A DNA stretch of 64,000 bases, from assembly GCF_905147365.1 (NCBI RefSeq), contig NC_056409.1:13335001-13399000 (forward strand), read 5' to 3'. Of the stretch, positions 54,495 to 64,000 are shown piece by piece; the stretch's first letter is position 1; each line of letters begins with the position of its first letter. Origin of the DNA: Aricia agestis. Taxonomy: Eukaryota; Arthropoda; Insecta; Lepidoptera; Lycaenidae. Below the pieces are notes generated by a model. That model was not told where the DNA came from. It was given only the letters and a program-made list of their open reading frames with translations, and did not search any database. A program made the translations under genes and the position numbers.

Positions 54495-55965
54495 ATTAAT
54501 TGACTCTACGCATAGTATACTATCTACAAATAAAAACTTGAGATATCTATGGGACTAATAATTATTTAAATATTGTAAGGAAAAAGTAGTTGTAAGAGCT
54601 GTCTCATGCTCTACTAAAAAATGTGGAACGCTTCACGATACAATAAAATGTAGATAAGAAATATTTGAATGTGTTTACAGAGGTGAAAACATATTTCCCA
54701 AAACGCGTTTGTGTAATTATGGAGAGGCGACGAAATCTACCTCCGCCTGTATCCAAGCGCCTCCAAATCCCTCTACTTGAAATTTTGCACCAGCCTTATA
54801 ATATTTATCTATTTAGAGCACTTTACAGTACAAAAACTACTGAAACGTTAGCACATAAGGCTTACATTCAAACGCCGAGGCCGAGAAAGAACGCCCGAAT
54901 AACGCTGAAATGTAATGTGAGTTGTATTTTTAAAGCGAAAAGGAGGAATTTTATATGTACACTTTGAAATGAGCCTTTGAGAAAATACGCGTTATGTAAT
55001 AAAAACATTTATTTTGTCCGTTTGCGAGTAAATATGACTCCTCTTCCCCTTATGTACAGTGATTTAGTGCGCCGGAGATCGTTTTGATAACTCTTTCATA
55101 TTTCGCTCGGCGAAGCGTTATCTTAGCAGAAACATGCAACTTATAATATTTGCTTTTTAGCTCCACGCTCTAGGATTCCATTTGTTCTTAAAATGTTCTC
55201 TTTAACTGCAGAGATAATAATTTATTTGAAGCTTAAACGTACTTTGAATAAAAAATTTGCATATCGTGTACTGCTGTATGTCATTCTCTAGGCAATGTAT
55301 CTGTTAAATGATTTTTCAGAATATACCAGTGATCTGTCTTTCTCATTAAACAAGAGTAAACCTAAAAATATTGACATGCCTGCCACTCCGTTGCGCTGAA
55401 ATTTGTTTATCGCACGGGAACCATACATTTTTACATCTATGTCCGTTCCCGGGACTCAAAGGATCACTTTAAGGAAAGGAAGGGAAACTTTAAGGTGGTT
55501 TGCTGAACATTTCCGGCTGTTTTTGAGCCCGCAAACCAACATAATCTTAAAGAAGACAATGAAAGGAACAAATAAATAAAAAAAACATGACACGTAATGA
55601 GGGCAAAAAACCTCCCTCATCACGCACATATATACATAGAGGCTTGCCTGACTCACTTCCGGCCAAAAAAATTGGTTTGCGTATTTTTTTCCTGAAAGGT
55701 AAAGAAATTTTCTATTGAATACACTTTAGGCAAACCAGTGCACATGGTGAGGGGCAAAACATTTTTCAAAAAAAATTTTTTTATGTACCTCCGTCTTTGC
55801 AAATCCACGCAAACCGAGCGTTTCGTGTAGCTATAATAGTTCTAAACTATCTATTTTCATCAAAAAATTTCATGCACACTATGAGGGCACTTTTGAGAGT
55901 AACAGCTCCTGGGCCATAAGATTTCATGACGATTTTATGGCATAAAATATGTAAAAGGAGGTTTA
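54495..55965. other. Spacer, one Helitron-like fragment at 55376-55456
   Basis: 55376-55456 contains GCCACTCCGTTGCGCTGAAA and GCACGGGAACCATACATTTT, the 3' part of the short Helitron-like family in minus orientation. Frames at 54665-54967 (100 codons) and 55456-55656 have no motif. GGTTTGCG/GCAAACC strings recur at 55495-55760 without a clear structure. Confidence 0.45.
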
Positions 55966-56101
55966 GGCCCAATTTCACCAACGACTGTTGCTAATGCTTG
56001 AATTAGTATCACGTTACCTCTTTCGTTTTTATATGAAAGAAAGAGAAGACATGACATTTTAACAAGCTGTTAATAGTAACAGACGTTGGTGAAATTGGGC
56101 C
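55966..56101. mobile_element. MITE with TTA target duplication (PIF/Harbinger-like)
   Basis: The left end GGCCCAATTTCACCAACG and its inverse at the right form a 24-bp terminal repeat with one mismatch, flanked by TTA on both sides (55963-55965, 56102-56104). At 136 bp it has no coding. Confidence 0.9.
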
Positions 56102-56640
56102 TTAGTTACAATTTTCTACGTTGCAATTCACTAGCTTAAATTATACGTTCTTAGGTAGAATTAAAAATTGCGTTTTCATTGAATTAATTTCAATAATTAG
56201 TTTTCTATAGAATCAGGCTGTACTTTTACGTTTACATATTTTTATTTTGATGTAAGTCCTTACATTATAAAGCTTATAATAAATTTATACTGTACGCAAA
56301 TCGGTATTAAAGAATTTGCCAAACATGTTCACCAACAAAAGGAAGATCGTTATAAGCAGACGTGCAACTCGCTTTTCACTCACTATTACATCGCCATTTG
56401 TAAATTAGCGCTATTGAAAGCGACAAAAAAGTTATCTCGCGATCTCAAACCCGTTTTTGCAGCACGCCGTTTGCATTCCGCGTACCTGCAGCTCGCAGCT
56501 CGCTCACCCCCCGCTGCACACAAACACGCCCGATTCAAACGTCATTGATACCAGATAACGAGTTCTATAGATATTATTCTTTATTGAAAAAAGCGGATTC
56601 ATGATTCGTATGTTTTATGTAAACTTGTTTTATTGAAGCG
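56102..56640. other. Spacer, nothing recognised
   Basis: A GC-moderate patch at 56440-56550 is unique. No gene. Confidence 0.45.
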
Positions 56641-57068
56641 TTAAAAATAAGGGTTGAAACCGTGCAGTTGCAGACGTTTATTGAATAAATTTAAAAAAAT
56701 AGTCAAAGAACGTTTGTGTGCCAAAGCCTATTATAAGGTCAATGATTTCATAAACGATGGCACATCTTGGAAGTTCGAATATGATGACTGCTTGCAAGGC
56801 TGCTTTTACATTATTTTAGGACTTACAATTATGTATGTATGTTGACATTGTATAATTTTAAGTTACAGCATTGTAAACTTTATTTTAAAAGATTAATTTC
56901 TTCTCGCTTTTTTTGGTAAATAATGTGGGCCCCGTGCGAGTTTCTTACGCCGGTTATTCTCGCCGGGTTAGTTCCCGAACCGGTGGTAGGCACCAGTGTA
57001 GACCCGACGTTCAGAGAAAATTTGCAAAAAATTATTCTGAATAAAAAAAATTGAGTTTGAGTTTGAGT
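56641..57068 (+). pseudogene. 3' end of a non-LTR retrotransposon (jockey/CR1 type)
   Basis: The frame 56654-56845 includes NKFKKIVKERL (residues 11-21) and AYYKVNDFINDGTSW (25-39), the sort of C-terminal peptide found after the reverse transcriptase of jockey/CR1-clade elements. It is followed by an untranslated region with TCTCGCCGGGTTAG and CGAACCGGTGGTAGGCACC, which I know from lepidopteran non-LTR 3' ends, and a tandem TTGAG/TTTGAG tail. The catalytic domains are missing, so it is a 5'-truncated dead copy, as target-primed insertion commonly leaves. The clade assignment is inference. Confidence 0.6.
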
Positions 57069-58080
57069 TGGTATGAGCTTCAGGTAAGGTTTTAACTAGG
57101 TAATGAGCTATATTTCAAACGTCGATGAATTTCTGTATCACAGATCAAGCGAAAAAGTATAATCATCAAAATACATTTCTTACGGCTATGAGCAAATAAA
57201 TAAAAAAAATGCTTCTCTTTAGTATGCTACTCATTCGAATGATATTTCTTCGAGAATTTTATTTCAGGACCGAGGTGCTGGCCTCAATGCAATCGAAATA
57301 TCACACAAGCTAAAAGGAATAAATTATACAACTGAAAGAGGTTTTAAGCCGCCGAATAAACTTTTAACGTACGACTCGATCATTGCGGTGACAATGTTTT
57401 AATGAGCGAAGAAAATTTTAATTGATAAATTATTTCTCATTTTATGAAACAGATAAAGCCTAACTACTTTTAATAAACAAGCAGCCGATTTAAGCTTGCA
57501 TATTTTCATTAAAATGATACGCCAGTTAAGATTTCATTAGCAATAATGAGAGTGCATCTCTAATGAACGTTCGGTTGATTCGTTACGATAATATCGATGG
57601 CCCCAACGAATAAACGTGCAATCGAAAAAAGATAACTTTTCAGGAAGACAAAAAAACGTTTGGAACCACATAACTTTGACTACATAATAAATAGACAAAT
57701 ATTCAAATTAAAGATAAAAAAATATCTTTCAGCTCATATATTTATTAAAAATCAAATATTAACGGTTTACCACATATTTAAGAAAAACCATGTTAAATTA
57801 TTATTCTAGTGACTAATATGTGACTCGTTAACACTATTGTATCAATGCACGTTTATTCGTATCATAAATAAAGTTTTAACAAGTGCAGTGAAATGTTGCA
57901 TGGTTATTCCACGTATATTTATTCTCCCCTGAGCCATGCTCTGGTCATTTACACGCTTATTCTTGTATATTTTGTTGCTTTTACATGTTTGTAAAGATAA
58001 AAGCCCGTATATTAGTGTTAAAAAGATTGACTTATTATTTATGTAATACGACCTTATAAGTGCTTGGTATAAAACATAAA
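57069..58080. other. AT-rich spacer containing one arm of a distant inverted repeat
   Basis: No gene. It contains the 35-bp arm at 57587-57621; a shorter related string, GCACGTTTATTCGTA, occurs inverted near 57847. Confidence 0.5.
57587..57621 (+). repeat. 35-bp arm, exactly inverted at 60481-60515
   Basis: The arm begins GATAATATCGATGGCCCC and ends AATAAACGTGCAA. The reverse complement is present without a mismatch 2.9 kb downstream. Confidence 0.9.
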
Positions 58081-58462
58081 TCTATATTAATATTATGAAG
58101 TGGAAGAGTTTGTTTGTTTGAAAGCGCTAATCTCAGGAACTACTGGTCCGATTTGAAAAATTCTTTCGTTGTTAGATGGCTCATTTATCGAAAAAGGCTA
58201 CAAATTATAAATTATCACTCTAAGATTAATAGAAGCGAAGAAACATAGGAAAATGTAGAAAAAACCGAGAAAATTACTTAAATTTTCATTTACTAACTTT
58301 CTCGCGAACTACTGGATGGATTTTTAAGTTATTTGGCACAGATGTAGAGTAGACCATGACGTATAGGAACATAGGAACTATTTTTTGCGAGAAAATGTAC
58401 GGTTTCCGTAAAATTTATCATTTATGTGTATATGTATGGTCGAGGCCACGTGGAACGTCTAG
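58081..58462 (+). mobile_element. Helitron-like element, A|TC...CTAG|T
   Basis: It begins TCTATATTAATATTATGAAG after A and ends CCACGTGGAACGTCTAG before T. The body (GGAACTACTGGTCCGATTTG, GTACGGTTTCCGTAAAATTT) matches 27941-28226 and the second half of 42463-43477, including the part copy 1 lacks. Confidence 0.8.
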
Positions 58463-58599
58463 TTAGCTAACATTTTCTTGTTGACGGTTCAGTGAAAAAA
58501 TATTGTTGACCTATTATTGTTGTTGTTAAATATTGACCGCCCTCACGCCTATGCGTGGATACATACATATAAAATGGAGTACAACCTTGCCTATAGATC

Positions 58600-59740
58600 C
58601 TTAAAGAGAGAGATCACTCGGGCAAAATAAACAGCACGTCAATAATATTGGTGAGAGACTCGAGTGCCTTCCTTTGGGAACCCGTGAATTCAGGTCCCTG
58701 GCCTAAGCTATTGAAAGATATTTCTGAAAGCCATCCTACCATCTCTACAAGTAGGAAATGGATCGTTAGCCCACGACGCAAAATACAAAGACGATCTTCT
58801 GTGTAAGCTCTTTGAGTCAAACTCGACTTTTGATGACCTTGGGATAAAAACCGCCGACCATACCTCAATGCAGGGGCATCATGTCGGATATTAGGTTACA
58901 TCAGCGCCCATAGTGAATAGCCCCGCGTGCCCTTGATATCCAAAAGTCGAGTGGGCCTGACGGAAACCCTCCTATTGTGTTGAAAAAGTGTGCTTTAGAG
59001 TTGGCTCCGGTCTTAACGCGTCGTTTTAGGTTCTCGCACCCTTCTGGCATTGTCCCGGCTTCTTAGATGACAGCCTTAGTGTACCCGATCCCCAAAAAAG
59101 GTGACTGCTCAAATCCTTGCAACTACAAACCAATTGCTAAACCTCCTTCTTCTCGAAGATAATGGAATCCATTATCAGCTCTTTCAATACTTAGGCAGCC
59201 AGACATTACTAAGCGACACACACGGCAAACAGTACGGGTTCCGAAAGGTTCGCTTGGCTGGTTATCTCTTGGCGTACTAAACTCATAGTTGGGCTCAGGT
59301 GATTGTATGGAGAGGAGAGGCATTGGCTGTTATGTTATATTGGCTTATGGACATTCAACCCCACCAATTCTGCCCGTTCACAACACAACTAAAAAGTCAC
59401 CAATGGTCGTATATCATCATTTTCAGGTCACCTCTTTAACAATCCTCTCCTAGCATTGAAATACTTGGAGTAAACATATCGAGCGAAGTCCAGTTCCGAT
59501 GTCATCCTAGAGGGTGATGCTAAGTTAGCCTCGAAAAATCTTGGTATTCTTAACAGGCGAGACAGTGTTTCAGTCTGGACCAATGACTGCAACTCAACAA
59601 GATGCAGGTTTGACCTCTATGAAATACTGTTCTAATCTCTGGGCAGGGACCCCAAAATACAAACTAATCCCTTTGTATCGTATCCAACGAAGGGCCGCTC
59701 GAATTGTTGACTGCCATAATGTTTCAAACAAACAAACAAA
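58600..59740 (+). pseudogene. Decayed reverse transcriptase of a jockey-type non-LTR retrotransposon
   Basis: Fragments in shifting plus-strand frames follow the family order: VGLTE/GPDG-like string near 58950, CALELAPVLTRRFRFSHPSG near 58992-59050, ALVYPIPKKGDCSNPCNYKP (59073-59132), SKIMESIIS (59153-59179), KQYGFRK (59227-59247), GEALAV, then directly CPFTTQLKS-like sequence, LGVNISSEVQFRCH, LASKNLGILNR, and finally YCSNLWAG (59625-59648) and IQRRAARIVDC (59685-59717). The stretch that should hold the YxDD catalytic box, between GEALAV and the LKS string, is deleted. Several frameshifts and stops confirm it is dead. Such enzymes copy element RNA at the insertion site. The endonuclease domain is not seen. 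A minus frame (58614-58868) and others overlapping are by-products. Confidence 0.85.
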
Positions 59741-59745
59741 AACCG

Positions 59746-59800
59746 CACCACCATGCAGGTTGAAAACCTCCAAAAGAGGTTTTCAACCTGCATGGTGGTG
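59746..59800. repeat. Perfect 25-bp hairpin at the end of the RT remnant
   Basis: Arms 59746-59770 and 59776-59800 (CACCACCATGCAGGTTGAAA inward) are exact inverses around CAAAA. It follows an AAACAAACAAACAAA tract that closes the RT remnant. Confidence 0.95.
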
Positions 59801-60480
59801 AGGGGCCTTGCACGGATTTGCCAACATTATTGCTTGTGTGGTGGTGGTGGTGTTTGCAAGTTCTTGCATGCGAGTATACGCATAGGCAGTGTGGGAGGAG
59901 GGAGGTGCTGTACGCATGCCTATGCATACACTCACTCATTTACTTAAAGGTGGAAGTTGTTTTCGCGGAATATTGCTAAAAATAATAACAAACTAAATTT
60001 AAACTATGGATTTCCGCAAAGTAACGCCTGATTCCATTAACTAACCTTTAAGAAAACAGAGAAGACAAGAGAAATTAGTAAAAGATAATAGAATAGCTGT
60101 GATTATTAAATTCAAAGTTTTGAACAATGAGGCGTTACTAATAGAAGTCGCTTGCATTTTTACACGAATAATCGTGCAAGAGTTATAACCCAAAGGAAAG
60201 GATAGACGCGTGCGCCAGATTGTTTTAACACGTTTATTCTGGTGAACTCAAATAAACAAAATAATCTGCAATAAACGCATATTTTATTATTAATGTGATA
60301 TTTGTTATTATTTTTTCCGTGCAATAAACCTTTATTGTGATAAAGGTTTATTGTATGTAGACCTCTACATTGCTATAAAATCGTTATTTTAAGTCAAAAA
60401 AATTCCAAAAAATTTATATAGGTGTCTCATAGGCCATGCAAACGAAAAATCAAAAACAATTTTTTTTTGGGTAAGAGCTT
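59801..60480. other. Spacer with GT/GGT-rich tract and one hairpin
   Basis: 59836-59920 is rich in GGTGG and GGGAGG units, with CGCATAGGCA and TGCCTATGC-like pairs. The rest is AT-rich. No gene. Confidence 0.5.
60322..60353. repeat. Perfect 13-bp hairpin
   Basis: CAATAAACCTTTA and its inverse flank TTGTGA. Confidence 0.9.
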
Positions 60481-60515
60481 TTGCACGTTTATTCGTTGGG
60501 GCCATCGATATTATC
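60481..60515 (-). repeat. 35-bp arm, inverse of 57587-57621
   Basis: Begins TTGCACGTTTATTCGTTG and ends ATCGATATTATC; exact inverse of the upstream arm. Confidence 0.9.
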
Positions 60516-60549
60516 ACGACAGACAAAACACAATGTGCAGCTATTTTAA

Positions 60550-60643
60550 ATTGACTAGCTAAAAGCCGAGCTTTATGACATATGAGGGCTCGCGTCGTCA
60601 CACCTTGTATGATAATTGATAAGTGATAACACATCTACATATA
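60550..60643 (-). repeat. Fragment of the AAAACTATCACGCCTTTTGA-family repeat
   Basis: TTGACTAGCTAAAAGCCGAG and GAGGGCTCGCGTCGT match 61204-61240 and, inverted, the right end of 19670-19972. Confidence 0.6.
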
Positions 60644-61098
60644 AAAAATCGGCAAGTCAGACTCGCGAAGGGTTCCGGTCTGTTATGGAGCAAACATAGA
60701 CCAATTTTTTTTTATGAATTAAGGGGGCAAACAAGCAAATGGGTCACCTGATGGAAAGCAACTTCCGTCGCCCATAGACACTCGCAGCATCAGAAAAGCT
60801 GAAGGTGCGTTGCCGGCCTTTTAAGAGGGAATAGGATAATTATTGGGAAGGGTAGGGATGGGAAGGGAAGGGAATATTGGGCTTCCGGTAAACTAACTCA
60901 CTCGACGAAACACAGCGCTATATATGTTTTTGTATGGGAGCCCCCCTTAAATATTAATTTTATTTTGTTTTCTGTGAAAATTTCAGAACTCTAGCTATAG
61001 CGGTTCTTGAGATACAACCTGGAGACAGACAGACGGACAGACAGACATCGAAGTTTCATGAATAGGGTCCCGTTTTCACCCTTTTGGTACGGAACCCT
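60644..61098 (-). repeat. TTCCGTAC interspersed repeat, minus, interrupted by a SINE
   Basis: The left part (60644-60704: CGGCAAGTCAGACTCGCGAA, GGGTTCCGG, TATGGAGCAAACATAGA) and right part (60920-61098: GTATGGGAGCCCCCCTTAAA, CAGACAGACGGACAGACAGA, GGTACGGAACCCT) form one copy of the family at 3418-3860, with a SINE between them. Confidence 0.75.
60705..60919 (-). mobile_element. SINE of the ATTTCATAAAA family nested in the TTCCGTAC repeat
   Basis: The poly-T start (60705-60713), ATGAATTAAGGGGGCAAAC and the downstream block to GTAAACTAACTCACTCGACG mark a minus-strand SINE, cut off at its head near AACACAGCGC. The pyrimidine core is shortened. Confidence 0.85.
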
Positions 61099-61395
61099 AA
61101 TAAAATTACTATATTAAAACACAAATCAATAGACGTGATAGTTTTTCCGTAAAGTGTATGTGCCATAAAATATTCAGGTTGTTCCGTGTTCGCTTCGCTC
61201 GCCTTGACTAGCTAAAAGCTGAACTTTGTGAGGGCTCGCGTCGTTTTTCTGCCCTTTAGTGATTTTTAAGGCAGTTTTTTTTAATTTAATAGTAACCAAA
61301 CCTTGACTAACCGATGATAACATAACACTGACATATAAATAAAAATGACTACGTTAAATCACAAATCAAAAGGCGTGATAGTTTTTGACCGACTT
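61099..61395 (-). repeat. AAAACTATCACGCCTTTTGA-family repeat pieces, minus
   Basis: Two pieces: 61109-61170 (ACACAAATCAATAGACGTGA, GTAAAGTGTATGTGCCATAA) and 61195-61395 (TAGCTAAAAGCTGAACTTTG ... CAAATCAAAAGGCGTGATAG). Both match 19670-19972 inverted. Confidence 0.6.
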
Positions 61396-61800
61396 CCTAA
61401 AAGGAGGAGGTAATACGTTCGGCTGTATGTATTTTTTTTAATATGTTCAACGATAACTCAGCCGTTTGTGGTCCGATTTATTTTTGTCAAAATTATTTTT
61501 GTGTTGTATAGGGTTTCTGACGATGGGGTCATTGAGGTATCCAGGGGATTCCTTGAAATTTGTATGGAAACATATTATAGTGATTTCAATTTTTTCTGAA
61601 GTATTCGAGGCATATGCTACCAAAAAGTAAGACTTCACATCAGATTATACCCTGGATCCGAAGGTACCCAACAGAACTTTTGAATCCTTATAGATACAGG
61701 TTCGGGGATTTTGGCGTTGATTGAACCGCTGAAAGCCTAAGCCAATATATCAATTTGATTAATCATCATCATCATCACAATTATAATTATACCATGGGTC
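61385..61800 (+). repeat. Diverged relative of the 27406/42624 repeat (copy 3)
   Basis: The order GACCGACTTCCTAAAAGGAG, CTCAGCCGTTTGTGGTCCGA, GGCATATGCTACCAAAAAGT, TTATAGATACAGGTTCGGG and an ATC tract (61761-61776) mirrors copies 1 and 2 at clear divergence. Confidence 0.65.
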
Positions 61801-61870
61801 ATCACATTATGACCCAATTAGTGGTACTTTTCGTGATATTTTGCATCGAAGCTGATGCTTTTGATGATGA

Positions 61871-62180
61871 TGATTGTTTCGCTGTTTGTGGACCGATTTT
61901 TTAAATTCTTATGTTGTTGTATAGTATATAATATAAATTTTGTATAACATTTACGAAAGTGGTGACTTGATGATGGGATCTATGAGCAGTCGAGGTAAAT
62001 CCTTGAAATTTATTAAAACACACATAGTGGTTAAGAAGTTGTTTGTAGTAATTTAAACATATGTTACAAATAAGTAAAATTTCATACGAAAGTGTCCCTG
62101 GACCCAGAGACACTGAACAGAACTCCTGAACCTTTAAAGATAAAAGTTTGGAAATTGCAGCATCGCTTAGATAACTGCAA
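61871..62180 (+). repeat. Diverged relative of the same repeat (copy 4)
   Basis: It restarts with GATTGTTTCGCTGTTTGTGG and runs through GTGGTGACTTGATGATGGGA, ATATGTTACAAATAAGTAAA and CAGAACTCCTGAACC. It makes a head-to-tail pair with copy 3, separated by an ATC/GAT-rich junction. Confidence 0.6.
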
Positions 62181-62291
62181 GCATTTACCACAATTTCGCT
62201 TACAGTAACTCAATGTGAATAGTTAACATTCGTAGTGCTTATTTATGCATAAAGCCTTATCTTGCAGATAATTAAAAAGAGTGAAATTGTA

Positions 62292-62528
62292 ATCTCCTCA
62301 TTAATATTGCCTTTTTCAGAATTCGTCTCTCAACTATTTCTGTATATACGACAGTCTTCATTATTTATAAGTCAGTACCAGCTAATTTAATCGTAAGTTC
62401 AGTCAATGTCAGAATATCTGAAACTTCTGGGACTGGTACCGACTTCAAAGTAATGAAAACTGTAGTATGTACAGAAATAGTTAAGATTTAGACCAATTTT
62501 GAAAAAGGCAATATTAAAGAGGAGTTAT
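62292..62528. mobile_element. Foldback MITE (CTCCTC...ATATTGCCTTTTTC)
   Basis: The left arm 62292-62345 (TTAATATTGCCTTTTTCAGA, CAACTATTTCTGTA) is inverted at 62467-62526 with scattered differences. No coding frame. Confidence 0.75.
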
Positions 62529-62586
62529 TCAATACTTTTTTTTTACCTAAAAATAACATTATATTGATGAAACTTCTCCTTTTTCC

Positions 62587-62632
62587 CTACTTTAGTTTAT
62601 TAGATTTTTTTAAATTTAATAAACCAAAGTAG
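62587..62632. repeat. 21-bp inverted repeat, two mismatches
   Basis: CTACTTTAGTTTATTAGATT (62587-) pairs with 62612-62632 around TTTT. Confidence 0.8.
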
Positions 62633-63723
62633 TAATAATCTAATAATGTCAGTTACCAAAACAATGAAAAACATATATATGTGATGCAATTTTACCCGGC
62701 CTTGTGAAATACAATACCAGTTAACAAGTAAATAGCATTAACCTAGTGAGAGGCTGAGACATGTACCCCTTATGTACGAGCAGAAAAAAGGGTTGGACCC
62801 TTCGCGCCGAGCTCGAGTCTGCAACAAAGCGCTGCAGCAACGATGTACATATATTTACAAGCTGCAGCTAAACTTGCAAAACGATTTTGCACACAAAGAC
62901 GTAACTTGAAACCTGTTTTTGGGATTTTGATTTTATTTAGCATTGAATAGTAAGCTTTGTTGTTTAGGATTTAAGGTCTAAAAATGCATCTGTTTTGATT
63001 CTTTCTCGATGGTGGGGAAGTGATTTATATATGAGTACATTTTATTTGCAATTTCATTCGATCGATAATCTCTTTTGGAGCGCATGGTGATAAGTGAAAT
63101 CAAAATGTAGTGCCACACTAAATTGTTTTAATATGGTGTTCGAAATGTTAAGGTAAGTTGTTTTGTTAATTTTTAATGGAAGTTTTCTAAAATCAATTGA
63201 TTTAAAATTCCAAAAGTACTCAATCATTTTGAGTATTATTTTCGTCAAAGAAGCAAGGCATTGTTGATTTGTATACCGCGGTGTGTCTCATTTTCCGTAT
63301 GAAATTCGCGTTTTCCGTATCAGGAAACCGCATATTCTTTTATTTCGTCATGGGGTAGACGCACGCCATATCCAGGGCGATGCAGACGCCACGCAAAATG
63401 ACAACAATCTGACTGAGACAATTGTTGTTGTGTACGAAGGCAACAAGCGTTTTGTACCGCGTCCCTCGCCTTGTCACTTATTTATAGGAAAAATCCCGTA
63501 TCGCCATTGTGTTCTAGGGCTACGATAGGCTCATACGGAATTTTTAATTCTTACTCCATGTATTGTGTCGTATAGTTCTTATATTGCGAGAGAACTGTCT
63601 GGTTTAACATCTGTAAAAAATGCTTAAACAATTTTAGTAAGACATTACCTATTTAGGTACATTATTAAATATATTCAATTTTATCATTTCTTCAAAAGAC
63701 TATAAAATTAATAATATTATATC
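62633..63723. other. Repeat-poor spacer, no supported gene
   Basis: The frame 63283-63528 (plus, 81 codons) is of mixed composition but has no motif. It overlaps a pair of TTTTCCGTAT strings (63291, 63311) that mirrors the ATACGGAAAA pair at 18461-18497. The rest is AT-rich. Confidence 0.35.
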
Positions 63724-63853
63724 ATAGTCTGTCAAAAAAGTGAAGAAATTAAAAAGTGGCAACAACGTAGTCTCATCCCTTTTTTCTTAGATTGGTTTGA
63801 AAGGGATGACACTACGATGTTGCCACTATTTCTTCACTTTTTTGACAGACTAT
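63724..63853. mobile_element. Foldback MITE (ATAGTCTGTCAAAAAAGTGA)
   Basis: The left arm (TCAAAAAAGTGAAGAAAT, GTGGCAAC, TCATCCCTTT) and its inverse pair over about 55 bp with a few gaps; the 130-bp element is nearly all stem. TA flanks are likely. Confidence 0.85.
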
Positions 63854-64000
63854 ATCTCATTCAATTTAAAGTTCCAAAGTTCCAAAGTCTTGTGGCATTT
63901 TTTTTAGTATCTACGATAGAATTTAGCTTCATGCTCAATAGTGGCTCTGTTCGGCCATTTTTAAATTTGCAATGAAACAGGAGTCAATTGTAAAAACAAT
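63854..64000. other. End of window, nothing recognised
   Basis: A short duplicated string (AAAGTTCCAAAGTTCCAAAG) sits at 63869-63888. No other signal. Confidence 0.5.

Noticed and set aside
59541..59801. 86-codon frame with reverse-transcriptase tail as a host gene
   Set aside because: It is one frame of the decayed non-LTR retrotransposon and runs into a hairpin.

Overview
The window looks like nuclear DNA from a moth or butterfly (Lepidoptera). It is AT-rich, has no dense coding, and is packed with short interspersed repeats of types I recognise from lepidopteran genomes: a SINE ending in ATTTCATAAAA, tRNA-headed SINEs, many short Helitron-like units with TC...CTAG ends that sit between A and T, repeats that begin and end with TTCCGTAC, and MITEs with TTA or TA target duplications. 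The order is inferred from repeat content only; species cannot be told.

I find no host protein-coding gene that I can defend. The open frames are short, often open on both strands, and mostly fall in palindromes or repeats. The stretch is best read as intergenic or deep intronic sequence. The only recognisable protein remnants come from mobile elements: the C-terminal part of a Pif1-type Helitron helicase (51106-51628, minus, frameshifted), a decayed jockey/CR1-type reverse transcriptase (58600-59740, plus, lacking the palm region that should hold YxDD), and the 3' end of another non-LTR retrotransposon (56641-57068).

Layout: 1-9800 holds a GC-enriched patch (401-1100, with an RFX-like X-box), four MITE copies, two Helitron-like units, one SINE and one hAT-like element. 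9800-26000 is repeat-poor sequence broken by an inverted-repeat element (12628-12895), a tail-to-tail SINE pair (13878-14311), a perfect 60-bp hairpin (16288-16347), and a SINE/Helitron-like cluster (22062-23469). 26000-31250 has a hAT MITE with a perfect 8-bp duplication, a composite repeat with an ATC microsatellite, and a MITE whose inverted repeats contain 12-bp tandem units. 31250-42370 is mostly featureless apart from an element edged with TCTCGCGAGA palindromes (36802-37386). 42374-44371 is a terminal-inverted-repeat element split by a 1,015-bp Helitron-like insertion. 50668-53078 is a complete-ended Helitron with an internal 314-bp tandem duplication. 54000-64000 is a dense mosaic of retrotransposon remnants, nested SINEs and MITEs.

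No CRISPR array, operon, rRNA or functional tRNA gene is present; the tRNA-like sequences are SINE heads. Several repeat-free, GC-moderate patches (about 401-1100, 11380-11860, 16690-16965, 20240-20640, 25870-26040, 29000-29110, 44674-44745, 47340-47650) are the most likely places for host regulatory DNA. The strongest unusual signals are structural: nested insertions with base-exact boundaries, long near-perfect hairpins, and the inverted-repeat element with an internal GC-rich duplication.
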